Origin: Shumkonia mesophila
GTDB taxonomy: Bacteria; Pseudomonadota; Alphaproteobacteria; Rhodospirillales; Shumkoniaceae
Assembly: GCF_026163695.1 (NCBI RefSeq)
Contig: NZ_JAOTID010000009.1
Coordinates: forward strand, 124,001-188,000
Length of the DNA stretch: 64,000 nt
Direction: 5' to 3'
Part shown: one piece after another, positions 1-11,897 of the stretch
Position numbering within the stretch: the stretch's first letter is position 1
Layout of the letters: each line of letters begins with the position of its first letter
The notes under the pieces: model-generated
What the model was told of the DNA's origin: nothing
The model's database searches: none
What the model saw: the letters and a program-made list of their open reading frames with translations, nothing else
Made by a program: the position numbers and the translations under genes

Positions 1-188
<188 letters not shown>

Positions 189-192
<4 letters not shown>

Positions 193-1352
193 GGCCGCTC
201 CTCCGACCGGCCACGGGCCGGCGCCAGGCGGCGCCAGCGCCAGCCGCCGCCGGTTCCGCCGAGCCTGAAGGCCGGCACGGTGCCGACGATGCCCCTGGGC
301 AGGAACAGCGTCACCGCCACGAACAGGCCGCCCAGGGCGAACAGCCAGATTTCGGGAATGGCGCCGGTCAGGAACGTCTTGGCGAAGTTGACGAGGATCG
401 CTCCCAGGATGGCCCCGTGCAGCGAACCCCGGCCGCCCACCGCCACCCAGATGATGATCTCGATGGAATTGGCCGGCGCGAACTCGCCGGGATTGATGAT
501 GCCGACCTGCGGCACGTAAAGCGCCCCGGCGACACCGGCCAGCATGGCCGAGACCACGAACACGAACAGCTTGTAGGTTTCCACCCGATAGCCGAGGAAG
601 CGCACGCGCCCCTCGGCGTCGCGCACCGCCCGCAGCACCCGGCCGAGCCTTGAGGCGACGATGACGCGGCAGAGCGCGTAAGCCCCCGCCACCGCCAGCG
701 CGCTGGCCGCGAACAGCGCCGCCCGCGTGCCGCCGGCCTGCAGGTTGAAGCCCAGGATGTCCTTGAAATCGGTGAGGCCGTTGTTGCCGCCGAAGCCCAT
801 GTCGTTGCGAAAGAAGGCGAGCATCAAGGCAAACGTCATCGCCTGGGTGATGATCGAGAGATAGACCCCGGTCACCCGCGAGCGGAAGGCAAACCAGCCG
901 AAGACGAGGGCCAGCACGCCGGGCACCAGGACGACCATGAGGAGCGCGAACGGGAAGGCGTCGAAGCCCGCCCAGTACCAGGGCAGTTCCTTCCAGTTGA
1001 GGAAGACCATAAAATCGGGCAGTTCCGCGTTGCCGTAGACGCCGCGGGCGCCGATCTGGCGCATCAGGTACATGCCCATGGCGTAACCGCCCAGGGCGAA
1101 GAAGGCGCCGTGCCCGAGGCTGAGAATGCCGGCGAACCCCCAGATGAGGTCGACGCTCAAGGCCAGGAGGGCGAAGGCCAGGTACTTGCCGAGCAGGGCG
1201 ACCACGTAGGGAGGCACATGCAGCGGGCTGCCCGCCGGAACCATCAGGTTGAGTACGGGCACCGCCACCGCCGCCGCCACCAGCAGCCCGACGACGATGC
1301 GCCCGGCGGCATCGCCGAGGACGGCCGAAACGAAGGGGCCGGAGCGGCGCAT
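189..1352 (-). CDS. urtC: Urea ABC transporter permease UrtC
   Basis: This 387-residue inner-membrane permease belongs to the LivM/UrtC branch of branched-chain amino acid-type transporters. It carries many hydrophobic segments and the UrtC-typical loop around MYLMRQIGARGVYGN (residues ~90-105), followed by a tryptophan-rich stretch. It pairs with UrtB to form the channel for urea delivered by UrtA. It starts 3 nt after the urtB stop and overlaps urtD. The length is normal for the family. The C-terminal tail is arginine-rich and probably cytoplasmic. Confidence 0.93.
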
Positions 1353-1355
1353 CGA

Positions 1356-2975
1356 TCAGGCCTCCACCGCGCGGCCCTTGGGCGCGAACAGGCCGCGCGG
1401 CCGCTTCTGGATGAAGAGGATGATGGCGACGAGCACGAAGATCTTGCCGAGCACGGCGCCGGCATAGGGCTCCAGGAACTTGTTGACGATGCCAAGGGTG
1501 AAGGCGCCGACCAGCGTTCCCCACAGGTTGCCGACGCCGCCGAACACCACGACCATGAAGGAATCGATGATGTAGGCTTGGCCCAGGTTGGGGCTGACGT
1601 TGTCGATCTGGCTTAGGGCCACTCCGGCGACGCCGGCGATGCCGGAACCCAGCCCGAAGGTCAGCGCGTCGACCCGCCCGGTGCGGATGCCCATGGCGCC
1701 GGCCATGCGCCGGTTCTGGGTGACGGCGCGCATGGACAGGCCGAGCGACGTCCTGCGCAGGACCAGCGCGATGGCGCCGATGACCAGCAGGCTGAAGACG
1801 ATGATGGCGATGCGATTGTAGGTGAGCACCAAGCCGCTCGCCGTCTCGTAGGCGCCGCTCATCCACGACGGGCTGCCGACCTCGCGGTTGGTCGGGCCGA
1901 AAACGCTGCGCACCAGCTGTTGCAGGACGAGACTGATGCCCCAGGTGGCCAGCAGGGTTTCGAGCGGCCGGCCGTAGAGGAAGCGGATGACGCCGCGCTC
2001 CAGCGCGATGCCGACCAGCCCGGACACCAGGAAGGCGGCGGGCACGGCGACGAACAGCGAATGGTCGAAGGCGCCGGGCAGATGAGTGCGGAAGGCTTCC
2101 TGCACGACGAAGGTGGTATAGGCGCCCAGCATGACCAGTTCGCCGTGCGCCATGTTGATGACGCCCATGACGCCGAAGGTGATGGCCAGACCGACGGCGG
2201 CCAGCAACAGCACGGAACCCAGGCTCACGCCCTGGAAGACGTTGCCCGCCGCCCCCCACAGGACGAGGCTTTCGTCGAGGCGCCGGAGCGTGAGGCCGGC
2301 GGCGCGGGCCACCTCGCCGTCCCCCGCCGCCAGGCCGCCCAGCAGCGAGCGGACGTCGGGATCGGCGAAATCGCCCAGGATCTGGATGGCGGCCAGGCGT
2401 TCGGCCACCTCGCCGGCGCCAACGGCGGCAACGGCCGCGCGGGCGCGCTCCATGCGGCGCTTGACGCCGGCGTCGGTTTCGCGGGCCAGGGCCTTTTCGA
2501 GCAGCGGCAGCATGTCGGCGCTCGGCGTCTTGAAGACGGCATCGGCGGCGGCGGCGCGGGTGGCCCCGTCGACGGAAAACAGGGTCAGCGCGCCCAGTGC
2601 GCCACGGATGGCGCCGCGCATGCGGTTGTTGACGGTAATCTTGGTGAAATCGGCGAGCGGCGCCTCGGCGGCCTCGCCCCCGAGGACGGGGTCGGCCGCC
2701 AGGAAGGCCTGGCCCCGTTCCTCGCCGATGACGACGGCGCCATCGGCGTTACGCACGTACAGGCGGCCGTCGAGAAGGGCATTGAGGATGATTTCGGCCC
2801 GCTTGTCGCCGCTGGCGCCCAGTTGGGTCACGGCCTCGACCTTGCGCGAAAAGCTGCGGTCGGCCAGGCCGGCCAGCCCGTCGGTGACGGCATCGGCCTT
2901 GGCGGCGAGCGGAACACCCGCAAGGGCGAAGGCCAGAAGCAGCACCGCGACGATCGAGCGCAGGGAGACGGACAT
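1356..2975 (-). CDS. urtB: Urea ABC transporter permease UrtB (with N-terminal periplasmic domain)
   Basis: This 539-residue protein has three parts. A signal peptide (about residues 1-27, ending AAKADA) is followed by an alanine-rich helical domain (about 30-240). From about residue 245 onward it is a LivH-type permease with the conserved GVMGVINMAHGELVMLG segment. The long N-terminal domain is usual for proteobacterial UrtB and is not a fusion artefact. The ATG at 2975 was chosen because it opens the signal peptide and has a GAGG ribosome-binding site (RBS) just upstream; the frame stays open further upstream but without coding character. A stem-loop separates it from urtA. Confidence 0.93.
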   Translation of the reverse strand: MSVSLRSIVAVLLLAFALAGVPLAAKADAVTDGLAGLADRSFSRKVEAVTQLGASGDKRAEIILNALLDGRLYVRNADGAVVIGEERGQAFLAADPVLGGEAAEAPLADFTKITVNNRMRGAIRGALGALTLFSVDGATRAAAADAVFKTPSADMLPLLEKALARETDAGVKRRMERARAAVAAVGAGEVAERLAAIQILGDFADPDVRSLLGGLAAGDGEVARAAGLTLRRLDESLVLWGAAGNVFQGVSLGSVLLLAAVGLAITFGVMGVINMAHGELVMLGAYTTFVVQEAFRTHLPGAFDHSLFVAVPAAFLVSGLVGIALERGVIRFLYGRPLETLLATWGISLVLQQLVRSVFGPTNREVGSPSWMSGAYETASGLVLTYNRIAIIVFSLLVIGAIALVLRRTSLGLSMRAVTQNRRMAGAMGIRTGRVDALTFGLGSGIAGVAGVALSQIDNVSPNLGQAYIIDSFMVVVFGGVGNLWGTLVGAFTLGIVNKFLEPYAGAVLGKIFVLVAIILFIQKRPRGLFAPKGRAVEA

Positions 2976-3035
2976 CGGAACCTCGATGCGGGAAGGGCGG
3001 GATGGCGGCGGGAGTAGGCGATTCTGCGAGTCCTG

Positions 3036-3075
3036 CCGCCGGGGTGGCTCGGGGAAGGCGATACCACCCCGGCGG
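3036..3075 (-). promoter_or_regulatory. Intercistronic stem-loop between urtA and urtB
   Basis: A perfect 12-bp stem, CCGCCGGGGTGG (3036-3047) with CCACCCCGGCGG (3064-3075), encloses a 16-nt loop. It begins 22 nt after the urtA stop and lacks a U-tract. It is therefore more likely a 3' stabiliser or partial terminator that keeps the binding protein more abundant than the permeases than a full terminator. That function is inferred; the stem is seen directly. Confidence 0.6.
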
Positions 3076-3097
3076 AGGCCTCCGTCGTCTGTTGGGC

Positions 3098-4384
3098 TCA
3101 GTTGACGGGGTATTTCGGTTTCTCGCAGTTGCCGCAGACCCATGGATAGGTCCAGTTGGCGGTCAGTTTCGAGCTTTCCGGAATGAAGTCCGACCAGGCG
3201 TCGCCGATGACCAGGCCGTCGGTCTTCCACACCACCTCGAACTGCCCGTCGGACTGGATCTCGCCGATCAGGACCGGCTTCGACAGGTGGTGGTTGGCGT
3301 TCATCACCGAGACACCGCCGGTGAGGTTCTTGACCTTCTGGCCGTACATGGCCTGGCGCACCGCGTTGACCTCGGTGGTGCCGGCCTGCTCGACGGCCTG
3401 CACCCACATGTTGAAGCCGATGTAGTGGGCTTCCATGGGGTCGTTGGTGACGCGCTTGGGATTCTTGATGTAGGCGTGCCACTTCTTGATGAAGGCGTCG
3501 TTCTCGGGCGCCTTGACGCTCATGAAATAGTTCCACGCGGCCAAATGACCGACCAGCGGCCCGGTATCGAGCCCGGCCAGTTCCTCTTCGCCGACCGAGA
3601 AGGCGACCACCGGGATGTCCTCGGCCTTGATGCCCTGGTTAGCCAGTTCCTTGTAGAAGGGCACGTTGGCGTCGCCGTTGATGGTCGACACCACCGCCGT
3701 GCGCTTGCCGGCCGACGCGAACTTCTTGACCTCGCCGACGATGGTCTGCCAATCGGAATGGCCGAACGGCGTATAGTTCTCCATGATGTCGGCATCGGCG
3801 ACACCCTTGGCATGCAGGTAGGAGCGCAGGATCTTGTTGGTGGTGCGCGGGTAGACGTAGTCGGTCCCCAGCAGCACCCAGCGCTTGGCGGCACCGCCGT
3901 CGGTGCCCATCAGATAGTCGACCGCCGGGATCGCCTGCTGGTTGGGCGCGGCGCCGGTATAGAAGACGTTGCGCGAACTTTCCTCGCCCTCGTACTGCAC
4001 CGGATAGAACAAAAGCCCGTTCATCTCCTCGAACACCGGCAGCACCGATTTGCGCGACACCGAGGTCCAGCAGCCGAAGACGACGTCGACCTTGTCCTTG
4101 GATATCAGTTCGCGCGCCTTTTCGGCGAACAGCGGCCAGTTGGACGCCGGGTCGACGACTACGGCCTCGACCTTCTTGCCAAGAAGCCCCCCCTTCTTGT
4201 TCAGGTCGTCGACCAGCATCAGAACGGTGTCCTTGAGGGTCGTCTCGCTGATCGCCATCGTCCCCGAAAGCGAATGCAGCACGCCCACCTTGATGGTATC
4301 CCCCGCCGCCTGGGCGCCGCAGCCCCACGCACCGACCGCGGCAAGCGCCCCGGCGCCGACGAGGGTTCGAATGCTCCGCTTCAT
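3098..4384 (-). CDS. urtA: Urea ABC transporter substrate-binding protein UrtA
   Basis: This 428-residue periplasmic binding protein captures urea (or short-chain amides) for UrtBCDE. A signal peptide covers about residues 1-26. The mature start reads GDTIKVGVLHSLSGTMAISE, and later FGCWTSVSRKSVLPVFEE and LFYPVQYEGEESS, which are hallmark UrtA segments. It is the first gene of the operon, behind a candidate sigma-54 promoter. No urease genes are visible here. Confidence 0.96.
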   Translation of the reverse strand: MKRSIRTLVGAGALAAVGAWGCGAQAAGDTIKVGVLHSLSGTMAISETTLKDTVLMLVDDLNKKGGLLGKKVEAVVVDPASNWPLFAEKARELISKDKVDVVFGCWTSVSRKSVLPVFEEMNGLLFYPVQYEGEESSRNVFYTGAAPNQQAIPAVDYLMGTDGGAAKRWVLLGTDYVYPRTTNKILRSYLHAKGVADADIMENYTPFGHSDWQTIVGEVKKFASAGKRTAVVSTINGDANVPFYKELANQGIKAEDIPVVAFSVGEEELAGLDTGPLVGHLAAWNYFMSVKAPENDAFIKKWHAYIKNPKRVTNDPMEAHYIGFNMWVQAVEQAGTTEVNAVRQAMYGQKVKNLTGGVSVMNANHHLSKPVLIGEIQSDGQFEVVWKTDGLVIGDAWSDFIPESSKLTANWTYPWVCGNCEKPKYPVN

Positions 4385-4428
4385 CGAAAAACCTCCACCA
4401 CAAAGTGTTGTTGCACCACCCCGTTCTT

Positions 4429-4444
4429 CGCAAGAAGCGGACCA
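4429..4444 (-). promoter_or_regulatory. Candidate sigma-54 (-24/-12) promoter of urtABCD
   Basis: Read on the minus strand this is TGGTCCGCTTCTTGCG, with the invariant GG and GC of RpoN promoters exactly 10 nt apart and a TTGC -12 box. Transcription would begin about 35 nt before the urtA ATG. Known urt operons are nitrogen-regulated, so NtrC plus sigma-54 control is plausible. The -24 box deviates from TGGCACG at two bases. Confidence 0.5.
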
Positions 4445-4663
4445 GCCGGCAAACGCCGCAGCCCGAACGCGAATACCGATTTGTTTTCAAGATGTTGCGT
4501 GGGGATCTCCGGCTGGCGCCTTCAAGAACTTCGCCCCCATATCGACTAAATTTTATACAAATTCCAAGCGATGATTAATTTTTAATCGTTTACGGCGGAT
4601 GCACAACTTTTGCGTTGCTAGCTTCACGAGAATTGAAACTGTAAAGCTACCCCTGGATTGTCA

Positions 4664-4692
4664 TTGAAATGGTTTATTAGAATAACTATAAA
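4664..4692 (+). promoter_or_regulatory. Sigma-70-type promoter for the sugar dehydrogenase gene
   Basis: TTGAAA (4664-4669) and TATAAA (4687-4692) each match five of six consensus bases and are separated by exactly 17 nt, within AT-rich DNA. Transcription would start near 4699, leaving a leader of about 97 nt before the ATG at 4796. Confidence 0.6.
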
Positions 4693-4795
4693 ATTAGGGT
4701 CTAAAAGGTGCGTTTTGGGGAAGGATGCGGCCAAAAAGAAGCAAGCGGACCAACGCCCCGACAGGGGACGACAACGTTTCAGCCCGGAGGCTTCC

Positions 4796-6058
4796 ATGCG
4801 CATTCGCCACGTCATCGCCGTGTCCTCGGCCCTCCTGCTCGCGGCGGCAGCCGCGACGGCCGCCGACGACACTCGAAATCTGGAAAAACTGTCGAAGTTT
4901 CAGTTGACGGGGACCAGTATGGACATCCCCACCATCCCCCAGGGCGGCAAGAAGGCCGAGAACATCCGCGCCTTCCTCAAGAACGTCAAGGTGCCGCAAG
5001 GCTTCAAGATCGACCTCTTCGCCATCGTCCCGGACGCCCGCCACATGGCCATCGGCAACAATGTCGGCACGGTCTTCGTGGGAACCCGCAAAAGCAAGGT
5101 CTACGCCGCAACCGACCGCGACATGGACCGGGAGGCCGACGAGGTCAAGGAATTCGCACCCAGCCTGCGCATGAGCGTCCCCAATGGGCTCTGCATGAGC
5201 CCCGACGGCTTCCTGTTCATCGCCGAGCATAACCGGGTGCTGGTCTATCCGGCTGCCGAGTTCTTTTACGAGACCCCCGACGTCGCCGCCTTCGTGGTGG
5301 TCGATCAGGGCCAGTTGGTGCCGACCGAGGAAGAATCCTTCAACCATGGCGCCCGCACCTGCGCCATCGGCCCCGACAACAAGCTCTACATCACGCTCGG
5401 CCAGCCGCACAACGTGACCCCGGCCGACAAGGTCGAGGCCTACCGCAAGCTGGGCATCGGCGGCATCATCCGCATGGAGCGCGACGGCACCAAGCGCGAG
5501 GTGGTAGCCACCGGCATCCGCAATTCGGTCGGCATCGCCTTCAACCCAGCCAACGGGCAGCTGTGGTTCACCGACAACCAGGTCGACGGCATGGGCGACG
5601 ACATTCCCCCGGGCGAGATCAACCGCCTCACCACCGTCGGCCAGCACTTCGGCTTCCCCTGGTATGGCGGCGGCAAGACGCGAACCACTGAGTTCCAGAA
5701 TTCAGAACCACCGGCCAACGCGGTGTTCCCCGAGGTCGAGATGGACGCCCACGCAGCCGATCTCGGCTTGACGTTCTACACCGGCCGGACGTTTCCGGCG
5801 AAGTACCGGGGCGGCATCTTCAGCGCCCAGCACGGATCGTGGAACCGCACGACGCCGGTCGGCGCGCGCGTCATGTTCACGCCGCTCAAGGAAGACGGTG
5901 GCGCCGGCAAGACCGAGGTCTTCGCCTCCGGCTGGCTGGACGAGACGACCGGCGAGTACCGCGGCCGCCCGGTCGACGTCAAAACCTACCTGGACGGCTC
6001 GCTGCTGGTCTCCGACGACAAGGCCGGCGCCATCTACCGCATCTCGTACGGCAATTAG
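4796..6058 (+). CDS. PQQ-type soluble sugar (glucose/sorbosone) dehydrogenase family protein
   Basis: This 420-residue secreted protein has a signal peptide of about 22 residues (ending AAAATAA) and a six-bladed beta-propeller of the GSDH/sorbosone dehydrogenase family. Family landmarks include SVPNGLCMSPDGFLFIAEHNRV, GIRNSVGIAFNP, LWFTDNQVDGMGDDIPPGEIN, FSAQHGSWNRTTPVG and SDDKAGAIYRISY. Members oxidise sugars or related polyols in the periplasm using PQQ. The next gene, a small c-type cytochrome, is a likely electron acceptor. The ATG at 4796 has a GGAGG site six bases upstream. The true substrate cannot be read from sequence. Confidence 0.85.
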   Translation: MRIRHVIAVSSALLLAAAAATAADDTRNLEKLSKFQLTGTSMDIPTIPQGGKKAENIRAFLKNVKVPQGFKIDLFAIVPDARHMAIGNNVGTVFVGTRKSKVYAATDRDMDREADEVKEFAPSLRMSVPNGLCMSPDGFLFIAEHNRVLVYPAAEFFYETPDVAAFVVVDQGQLVPTEEESFNHGARTCAIGPDNKLYITLGQPHNVTPADKVEAYRKLGIGGIIRMERDGTKREVVATGIRNSVGIAFNPANGQLWFTDNQVDGMGDDIPPGEINRLTTVGQHFGFPWYGGGKTRTTEFQNSEPPANAVFPEVEMDAHAADLGLTFYTGRTFPAKYRGGIFSAQHGSWNRTTPVGARVMFTPLKEDGGAGKTEVFASGWLDETTGEYRGRPVDVKTYLDGSLLVSDDKAGAIYRISYGN

Positions 6059-6081
6059 GCCATCCGTCAGGCCGCATCGAA

Positions 6082-6114
6082 GGGCGGGGTCGGGAGATCG
6101 TCCCGGTCCCGCCC
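6082..6114 (+). promoter_or_regulatory. Intercistronic stem-loop between sugar dehydrogenase and cytochrome c
   Basis: A 14-bp stem, with two G-U pairs, is formed by 6082-6095 and 6101-6114 around a GATCG loop. It lies 23 nt after the dehydrogenase stop. No T-run follows, so it probably acts as an RNA stabiliser or partial terminator. Confidence 0.5.
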
Positions 6115-6170
6115 GCCGGCCCGGCAACGACTGCGCCCCTCCCCGCCACTGCCAGCGGACCCGCACCGGC

Positions 6171-6524
6171 ATGAACCGACCTTTCGATCTTCGCCCCCGC
6201 CGCCCCCTCCTTCTCGTCACCGGCCTGTCGCTGGCCTTGGCGCTGCCCACGGCCGCCGTCGCCGGCGACCCGGCGGCCGGCAAGGCCAAGGCAAAGGCCT
6301 GCGTCAACTGCCACGGTCTCGACGGCGTCAGCCGGGCGCCCGATGCGCCCAACCTGTCGGGCCAGGTCCCGGAGTATCTGGCGTTGCAGCTGCGCGCCTA
6401 TAAAGCCGGCGAGCGCCGCCATCCGGTAATGAACGTGGTCGCCCAGCCGCTCACCGATCAGGACATCGACGATCTGGCGACCTGGTATTCGGAGATCGAG
6501 ATTACCGTGACGCCGCCGCCGTAA
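6171..6524 (+). CDS. Class I c-type cytochrome, small periplasmic
   Basis: This 117-residue protein has a signal peptide of about 31 residues and one haem-binding CVNCH motif (about residues 44-48). Downstream, HPVMNVVAQPL offers the likely axial methionine. It matches the cytochrome c553/c4-half type that accepts electrons from periplasmic dehydrogenases. It follows the PQQ-type dehydrogenase in the same direction and ends 6 nt from the convergent ygiQ gene. The ATG at 6171 was chosen because it opens the signal peptide. Confidence 0.85.
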   Translation: MNRPFDLRPRRPLLLVTGLSLALALPTAAVAGDPAAGKAKAKACVNCHGLDGVSRAPDAPNLSGQVPEYLALQLRAYKAGERRHPVMNVVAQPLTDQDIDDLATWYSEIEITVTPPP

Positions 6525-6530
6525 GCGGCA

Positions 6531-8618
<2,088 letters not shown>

Positions 8619-8699
8619 GGCACAGGTCACATCAAGCTGGGGAAGTCCAGGATATGGCACTTCCCGGCGCCGCGTGCAAACACCGATGCGCGTTTTCGG

Positions 8700-9764
8700 C
8701 TAGATGACGGCGACGCCGAAGGGATCGATGGCGACGGCCACCGCTTCGCCGGGACGGAATACGGAAGACCCCGCCGGCGTGATGACGAACAACTCCTCGC
8801 CCCGATAGTCCACGAGGTACTCGTTGGCCGATCCGACGTAGGCCCACGAGCGAACCTCGGCCGGCAGCCCCTCCCCCGTTCCCGGGCGCAGCAGCCGCAT
8901 GGACTCCGGCCGCACCGCGATGCTGACCGGCCCCGCCGACACCTCCGGCCGCACGTCGGAAAGGGCCAGCCGGTAGTCGCCGATTTCGATGACGAACGCG
9001 CCGCCGCTCCCCGCCGCCTTGCCTTGCAGGATATTGGCATCGCCCATGAAGGTGGCGACGAAGGTCGAGGCAGGCCGGCGATACAGCTCCTCGGGCGTTC
9101 CGATCTGGGCGATCTTGCCGGCACTCATCACCACCACCTCGTCGGAAACGGCCAGCGCTTCCGACTGGTCGTGGGTGACGTAAACCGAGGTGATGCCGGT
9201 GCTTTGCTGCAGCCGCCGGATGTCCTCGCGCATGCTGCGCCTGAGCTTGGTGTCCAGGTTGCTCAGGGGTTCGTCGAACAGCATCACCTTGGGTTCGAGA
9301 ATAAGGGCACGGGCCACCGCCACCCGCTGCTGCTGGCCGCCCGACATCTGGTCGATGTAGCGGTCGCCGAAGCCGGCCAGGCCGACGTCGGCCAGCGCCG
9401 CCTGCACGCGGGAGCGCCGCTCGGCAGCCGCCACGTTCTGCACCTTGAGGCCGTAGCCGACGTTTTCCTCGACCGTCATGTGCGGGAAAAGGGCGTAGGA
9501 CTGGAACACCATGGCGACGTCGCGATGGCTGGCCGACAGCGCGGTGACGTCCTGCTCGCCGATACGGATGTGCCCGCCGTCGGCCATCTCCAGCCCGGCG
9601 ATCAGCCTCAGGATGGTCGTCTTGCCACAGCCCGACGGCCCGAGCAGGGTGGTCAGGCTGCCCGCCTTGATGTCGAGGTCGATGGCGTCGATGACGACGT
9701 TGCCGTCGAACGCCTTGGTGACGCCTTCAAGGGTGACGCGGCAGGATGCGGCATTGACGGTCAT
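8700..9764 (-). CDS. ABC transporter ATP-binding protein, Fbp/AfuC (iron(III)/2-AEP) type
   Basis: This 354-residue cytoplasmic ATPase has Walker A GPSGCGKTT, the signature SGGQQQR, Walker B VMLFDEP and the switch histidine in YVTHDQSEA. A C-terminal TOBE-like regulatory domain follows (about residues 280-354). It powers the permease directly upstream; the two overlap by four bases (ATGA at 9761-9764). The family includes iron(III), 2-aminoethylphosphonate and sugar-phosphate importers, so the substrate stays open. Confidence 0.9.
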   Translation of the reverse strand: MTVNAASCRVTLEGVTKAFDGNVVIDAIDLDIKAGSLTTLLGPSGCGKTTILRLIAGLEMADGGHIRIGEQDVTALSASHRDVAMVFQSYALFPHMTVEENVGYGLKVQNVAAAERRSRVQAALADVGLAGFGDRYIDQMSGGQQQRVAVARALILEPKVMLFDEPLSNLDTKLRRSMREDIRRLQQSTGITSVYVTHDQSEALAVSDEVVVMSAGKIAQIGTPEELYRRPASTFVATFMGDANILQGKAAGSGGAFVIEIGDYRLALSDVRPEVSAGPVSIAVRPESMRLLRPGTGEGLPAEVRSWAYVGSANEYLVDYRGEELFVITPAGSSVFRPGEAVAVAIDPFGVAVI

Positions 9765-11881
9765 GCCTTGCGTTCCTTCCAGGCCACTCGGCGCTGCACG
9801 CGCGAGCGGCCGACGAAGTGGTCGATGAGCATGGAGACGATCAGCATGGTGAGGATGAGAACGGAACCATAGGCGACGGCGACGCCGTAGTTGCCGCGCT
9901 CGACCCTGGCCAGGATGTAGGTGGTGGAGACGTTGGTCTGGGCGGTGACCAGAAAGATAACGGCGCTGACCGATGTGACGGCGCGGATGAAGCTGTAGAC
10001 GCTGGCCGAAATGATGGCCGGTCGCAGGAGCGGCAGCACCACCGAGACGATGGTGCGCAGCGAGCCGGCCCGCTGGGTCAGCGACGCCTCCTCCAGCGAC
10101 TTGTCGATCTGCGAGAGGGCCGAAACGCCGGTGCGGATGCCGACCGGCATGTTGCGGAAGACAAACGAAATGACCAGGATCAGCGCGGTGCCGGTCAACT
10201 GCACGGGCGGCACGTTGAATGCGAGAATGTAGGCTACGCCCATCACCGTGCCCGGGATGGCAAACGACACCATCGCCCCGAAATCGACGAAGCCGCGGCC
10301 GACGAAGCGCTTGCGGGTGGTGACGTAGGCGATGAGGATGCCGAGCACCGCGGTCAGGGGTGCGGCAATCAGCGCGAGCTTCATGGTGTTGAGGTAGGAC
10401 GGCCAGCCGCCGTAGCCCAGGCCCGCCAGCCACAGTTCGGCGTGATGCGCGAAGGTCGGCGTGTAGTCGGCACCCCAGTTCACCACCAACCCGCCCATGA
10501 AGATGCTGCCGTAGAGGACGGCGTTGAAGGCGATCCACCCGTAGACGATGACGCCGCAGGCGAGTTGCAGCCATTCCGGCATCGCCGTCAGATGGCCGCC
10601 GGTGCCCTTGCCGGTGACCGTGACGTAGGACTTGCGGCCGATCCAGCGGTTTTGAATGATGAAAATGGCGAGCGAAATCGAGAGCAGCGTGAGCCCCAAC
10701 GCCCCCGCCCGGGCGTAGTCGAGCCGGGAACCGACGATGCTGAAGTAGATTTCCGTCGCCAGAACGTCGAAATCGCCGCCCAGGATCAGGGGATTGCCGA
10801 AATCGGCCAGCGATTCGATGACGGAAAGAAGGAAGGCGTTGGCGATGCCGGGCCGAAGCAGCGGAAAGGTGACGTGGCGGAAGGTTTGCCAGTCCGATGC
10901 CCGCATGGTCAGCGAGGCTTCCTCGAGCGCCGGGCTGATGGTCCCGAACAGGCCGTGCAGGACAAGGTAGCTGACCGGCGTGAAAGCCAGGGTCTGGGCC
11001 AGGAAGATGCCGGCGAAGCCATAGATGTAGCCGGAGCGCTGGAACCAGCCGGGATCGCCGTCGGGAACCAAAAGGCCGTTGCTGCCGAAAAGGGCGGCAA
11101 GGACGTCGTTGATGGTGCCCGAGCGGCCGAAGATGAGGATGAGGGCGAGGCCGACCACGAAGGGCGGCGTGATGATGGGCAGGATCGAAAAGATGCGGAT
11201 CAGGCCGCGGAACCGGGACGTGGCGCGCACCGCGTATAGGGCAAAGACGAAGCCCAGCACGGTGGTCGAAACGCCGACCGCGGCGGCCAGCACCATCGAA
11301 TTGAGGAGCACCCGGCCGAAGCCGGCCGACGTCACGATCTCGACGAAGCGGAACGGCGTGAAGACGCCCTTGGCGTCGACCAGGACCTTGATCAGGATGG
11401 TCGAGATCGGAAACAGGATGAAAAGGATGACAAGCCCGGCAATGAGCAGGATCGAACCGGTCATGAAGGCGTCGCCCTGCACGTAGCCAAGCCGGGCGAC
11501 GGCCAGCGCGGCAACGGCGCCTAGGACCACCACCTGCACGGCCGCCCCCAGTCCAAGCGGCACGCCCAGGATCTTGGCGCCGACCAGCAGGCCGATGAGG
11601 GTCGTCGCGGAGACCGCCGCGTCGATGCGGAAGCGAAGTGCGGGTTCCGTGTTGCGCCAGGGACGGGCGGCAAGCAACAGGCAGGCCAGCGTCGGCAACC
11701 AGGGAAGAAACCCGGTCAGGCGCCAGCCCACTGCGTCCCACAACTCCGAAGCCAAGGCATCGAACAGGCCGTATTCGAGGGCCTTCCACGGCAGTACGGC
11801 GAAGGCCGCGAGGCCGGCCAGGGACCACACGAGAACCGCGCGGCCGCTTCGATCGGCTTCCAAGGGGGCGAGGATCATCAT
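9761..11881 (-). CDS. ABC transporter permease, two-domain Fbp/AfuB type
   Basis: This 706-residue inner-membrane protein contains two BPD-type permease halves; EEASLT-type EAA loops are visible in both (SPALEEASLTMRASD and DKSLEEASLTQRAGS). It forms the whole channel for the binding protein encoded upstream. The ATG at 11881 is preferred because a strong stem-loop occupies 11898-11921. A GTG at 11926, which would add 15 residues across that hairpin, is possible but unlikely. Confidence 0.88.
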   Translation of the reverse strand: MMILAPLEADRSGRAVLVWSLAGLAAFAVLPWKALEYGLFDALASELWDAVGWRLTGFLPWLPTLACLLLAARPWRNTEPALRFRIDAAVSATTLIGLLVGAKILGVPLGLGAAVQVVVLGAVAALAVARLGYVQGDAFMTGSILLIAGLVILFILFPISTILIKVLVDAKGVFTPFRFVEIVTSAGFGRVLLNSMVLAAAVGVSTTVLGFVFALYAVRATSRFRGLIRIFSILPIITPPFVVGLALILIFGRSGTINDVLAALFGSNGLLVPDGDPGWFQRSGYIYGFAGIFLAQTLAFTPVSYLVLHGLFGTISPALEEASLTMRASDWQTFRHVTFPLLRPGIANAFLLSVIESLADFGNPLILGGDFDVLATEIYFSIVGSRLDYARAGALGLTLLSISLAIFIIQNRWIGRKSYVTVTGKGTGGHLTAMPEWLQLACGVIVYGWIAFNAVLYGSIFMGGLVVNWGADYTPTFAHHAELWLAGLGYGGWPSYLNTMKLALIAAPLTAVLGILIAYVTTRKRFVGRGFVDFGAMVSFAIPGTVMGVAYILAFNVPPVQLTGTALILVISFVFRNMPVGIRTGVSALSQIDKSLEEASLTQRAGSLRTIVSVVLPLLRPAIISASVYSFIRAVTSVSAVIFLVTAQTNVSTTYILARVERGNYGVAVAYGSVLILTMLIVSMLIDHFVGRSRVQRRVAWKERKA

Positions 11882-11897
11882 CCGCGAGAGAAGGCGA

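Larger units (their letters stand above)
4385..4795. other. Divergent intergenic region urtA / sugar dehydrogenase
   Basis: This 411-nt stretch is AT-rich in its middle, unlike the surrounding genes. It holds a minus-strand sigma-54-type element for urtA (4429-4444) and a plus-strand sigma-70-type promoter (4664-4692) for the dehydrogenase. Around 4600-4618 there is an imperfect GCACAAC...GTTGC repeat that could be an activator site, but it is too weak to call. Confidence 0.6.

Noticed and set aside
8700-11828. One very long minus-strand frame covering both ATPase and permease
   Set aside because: Only the part after 9764 is the true ATPase; the upstream half is an out-of-frame reading of the permease gene, not a fusion.
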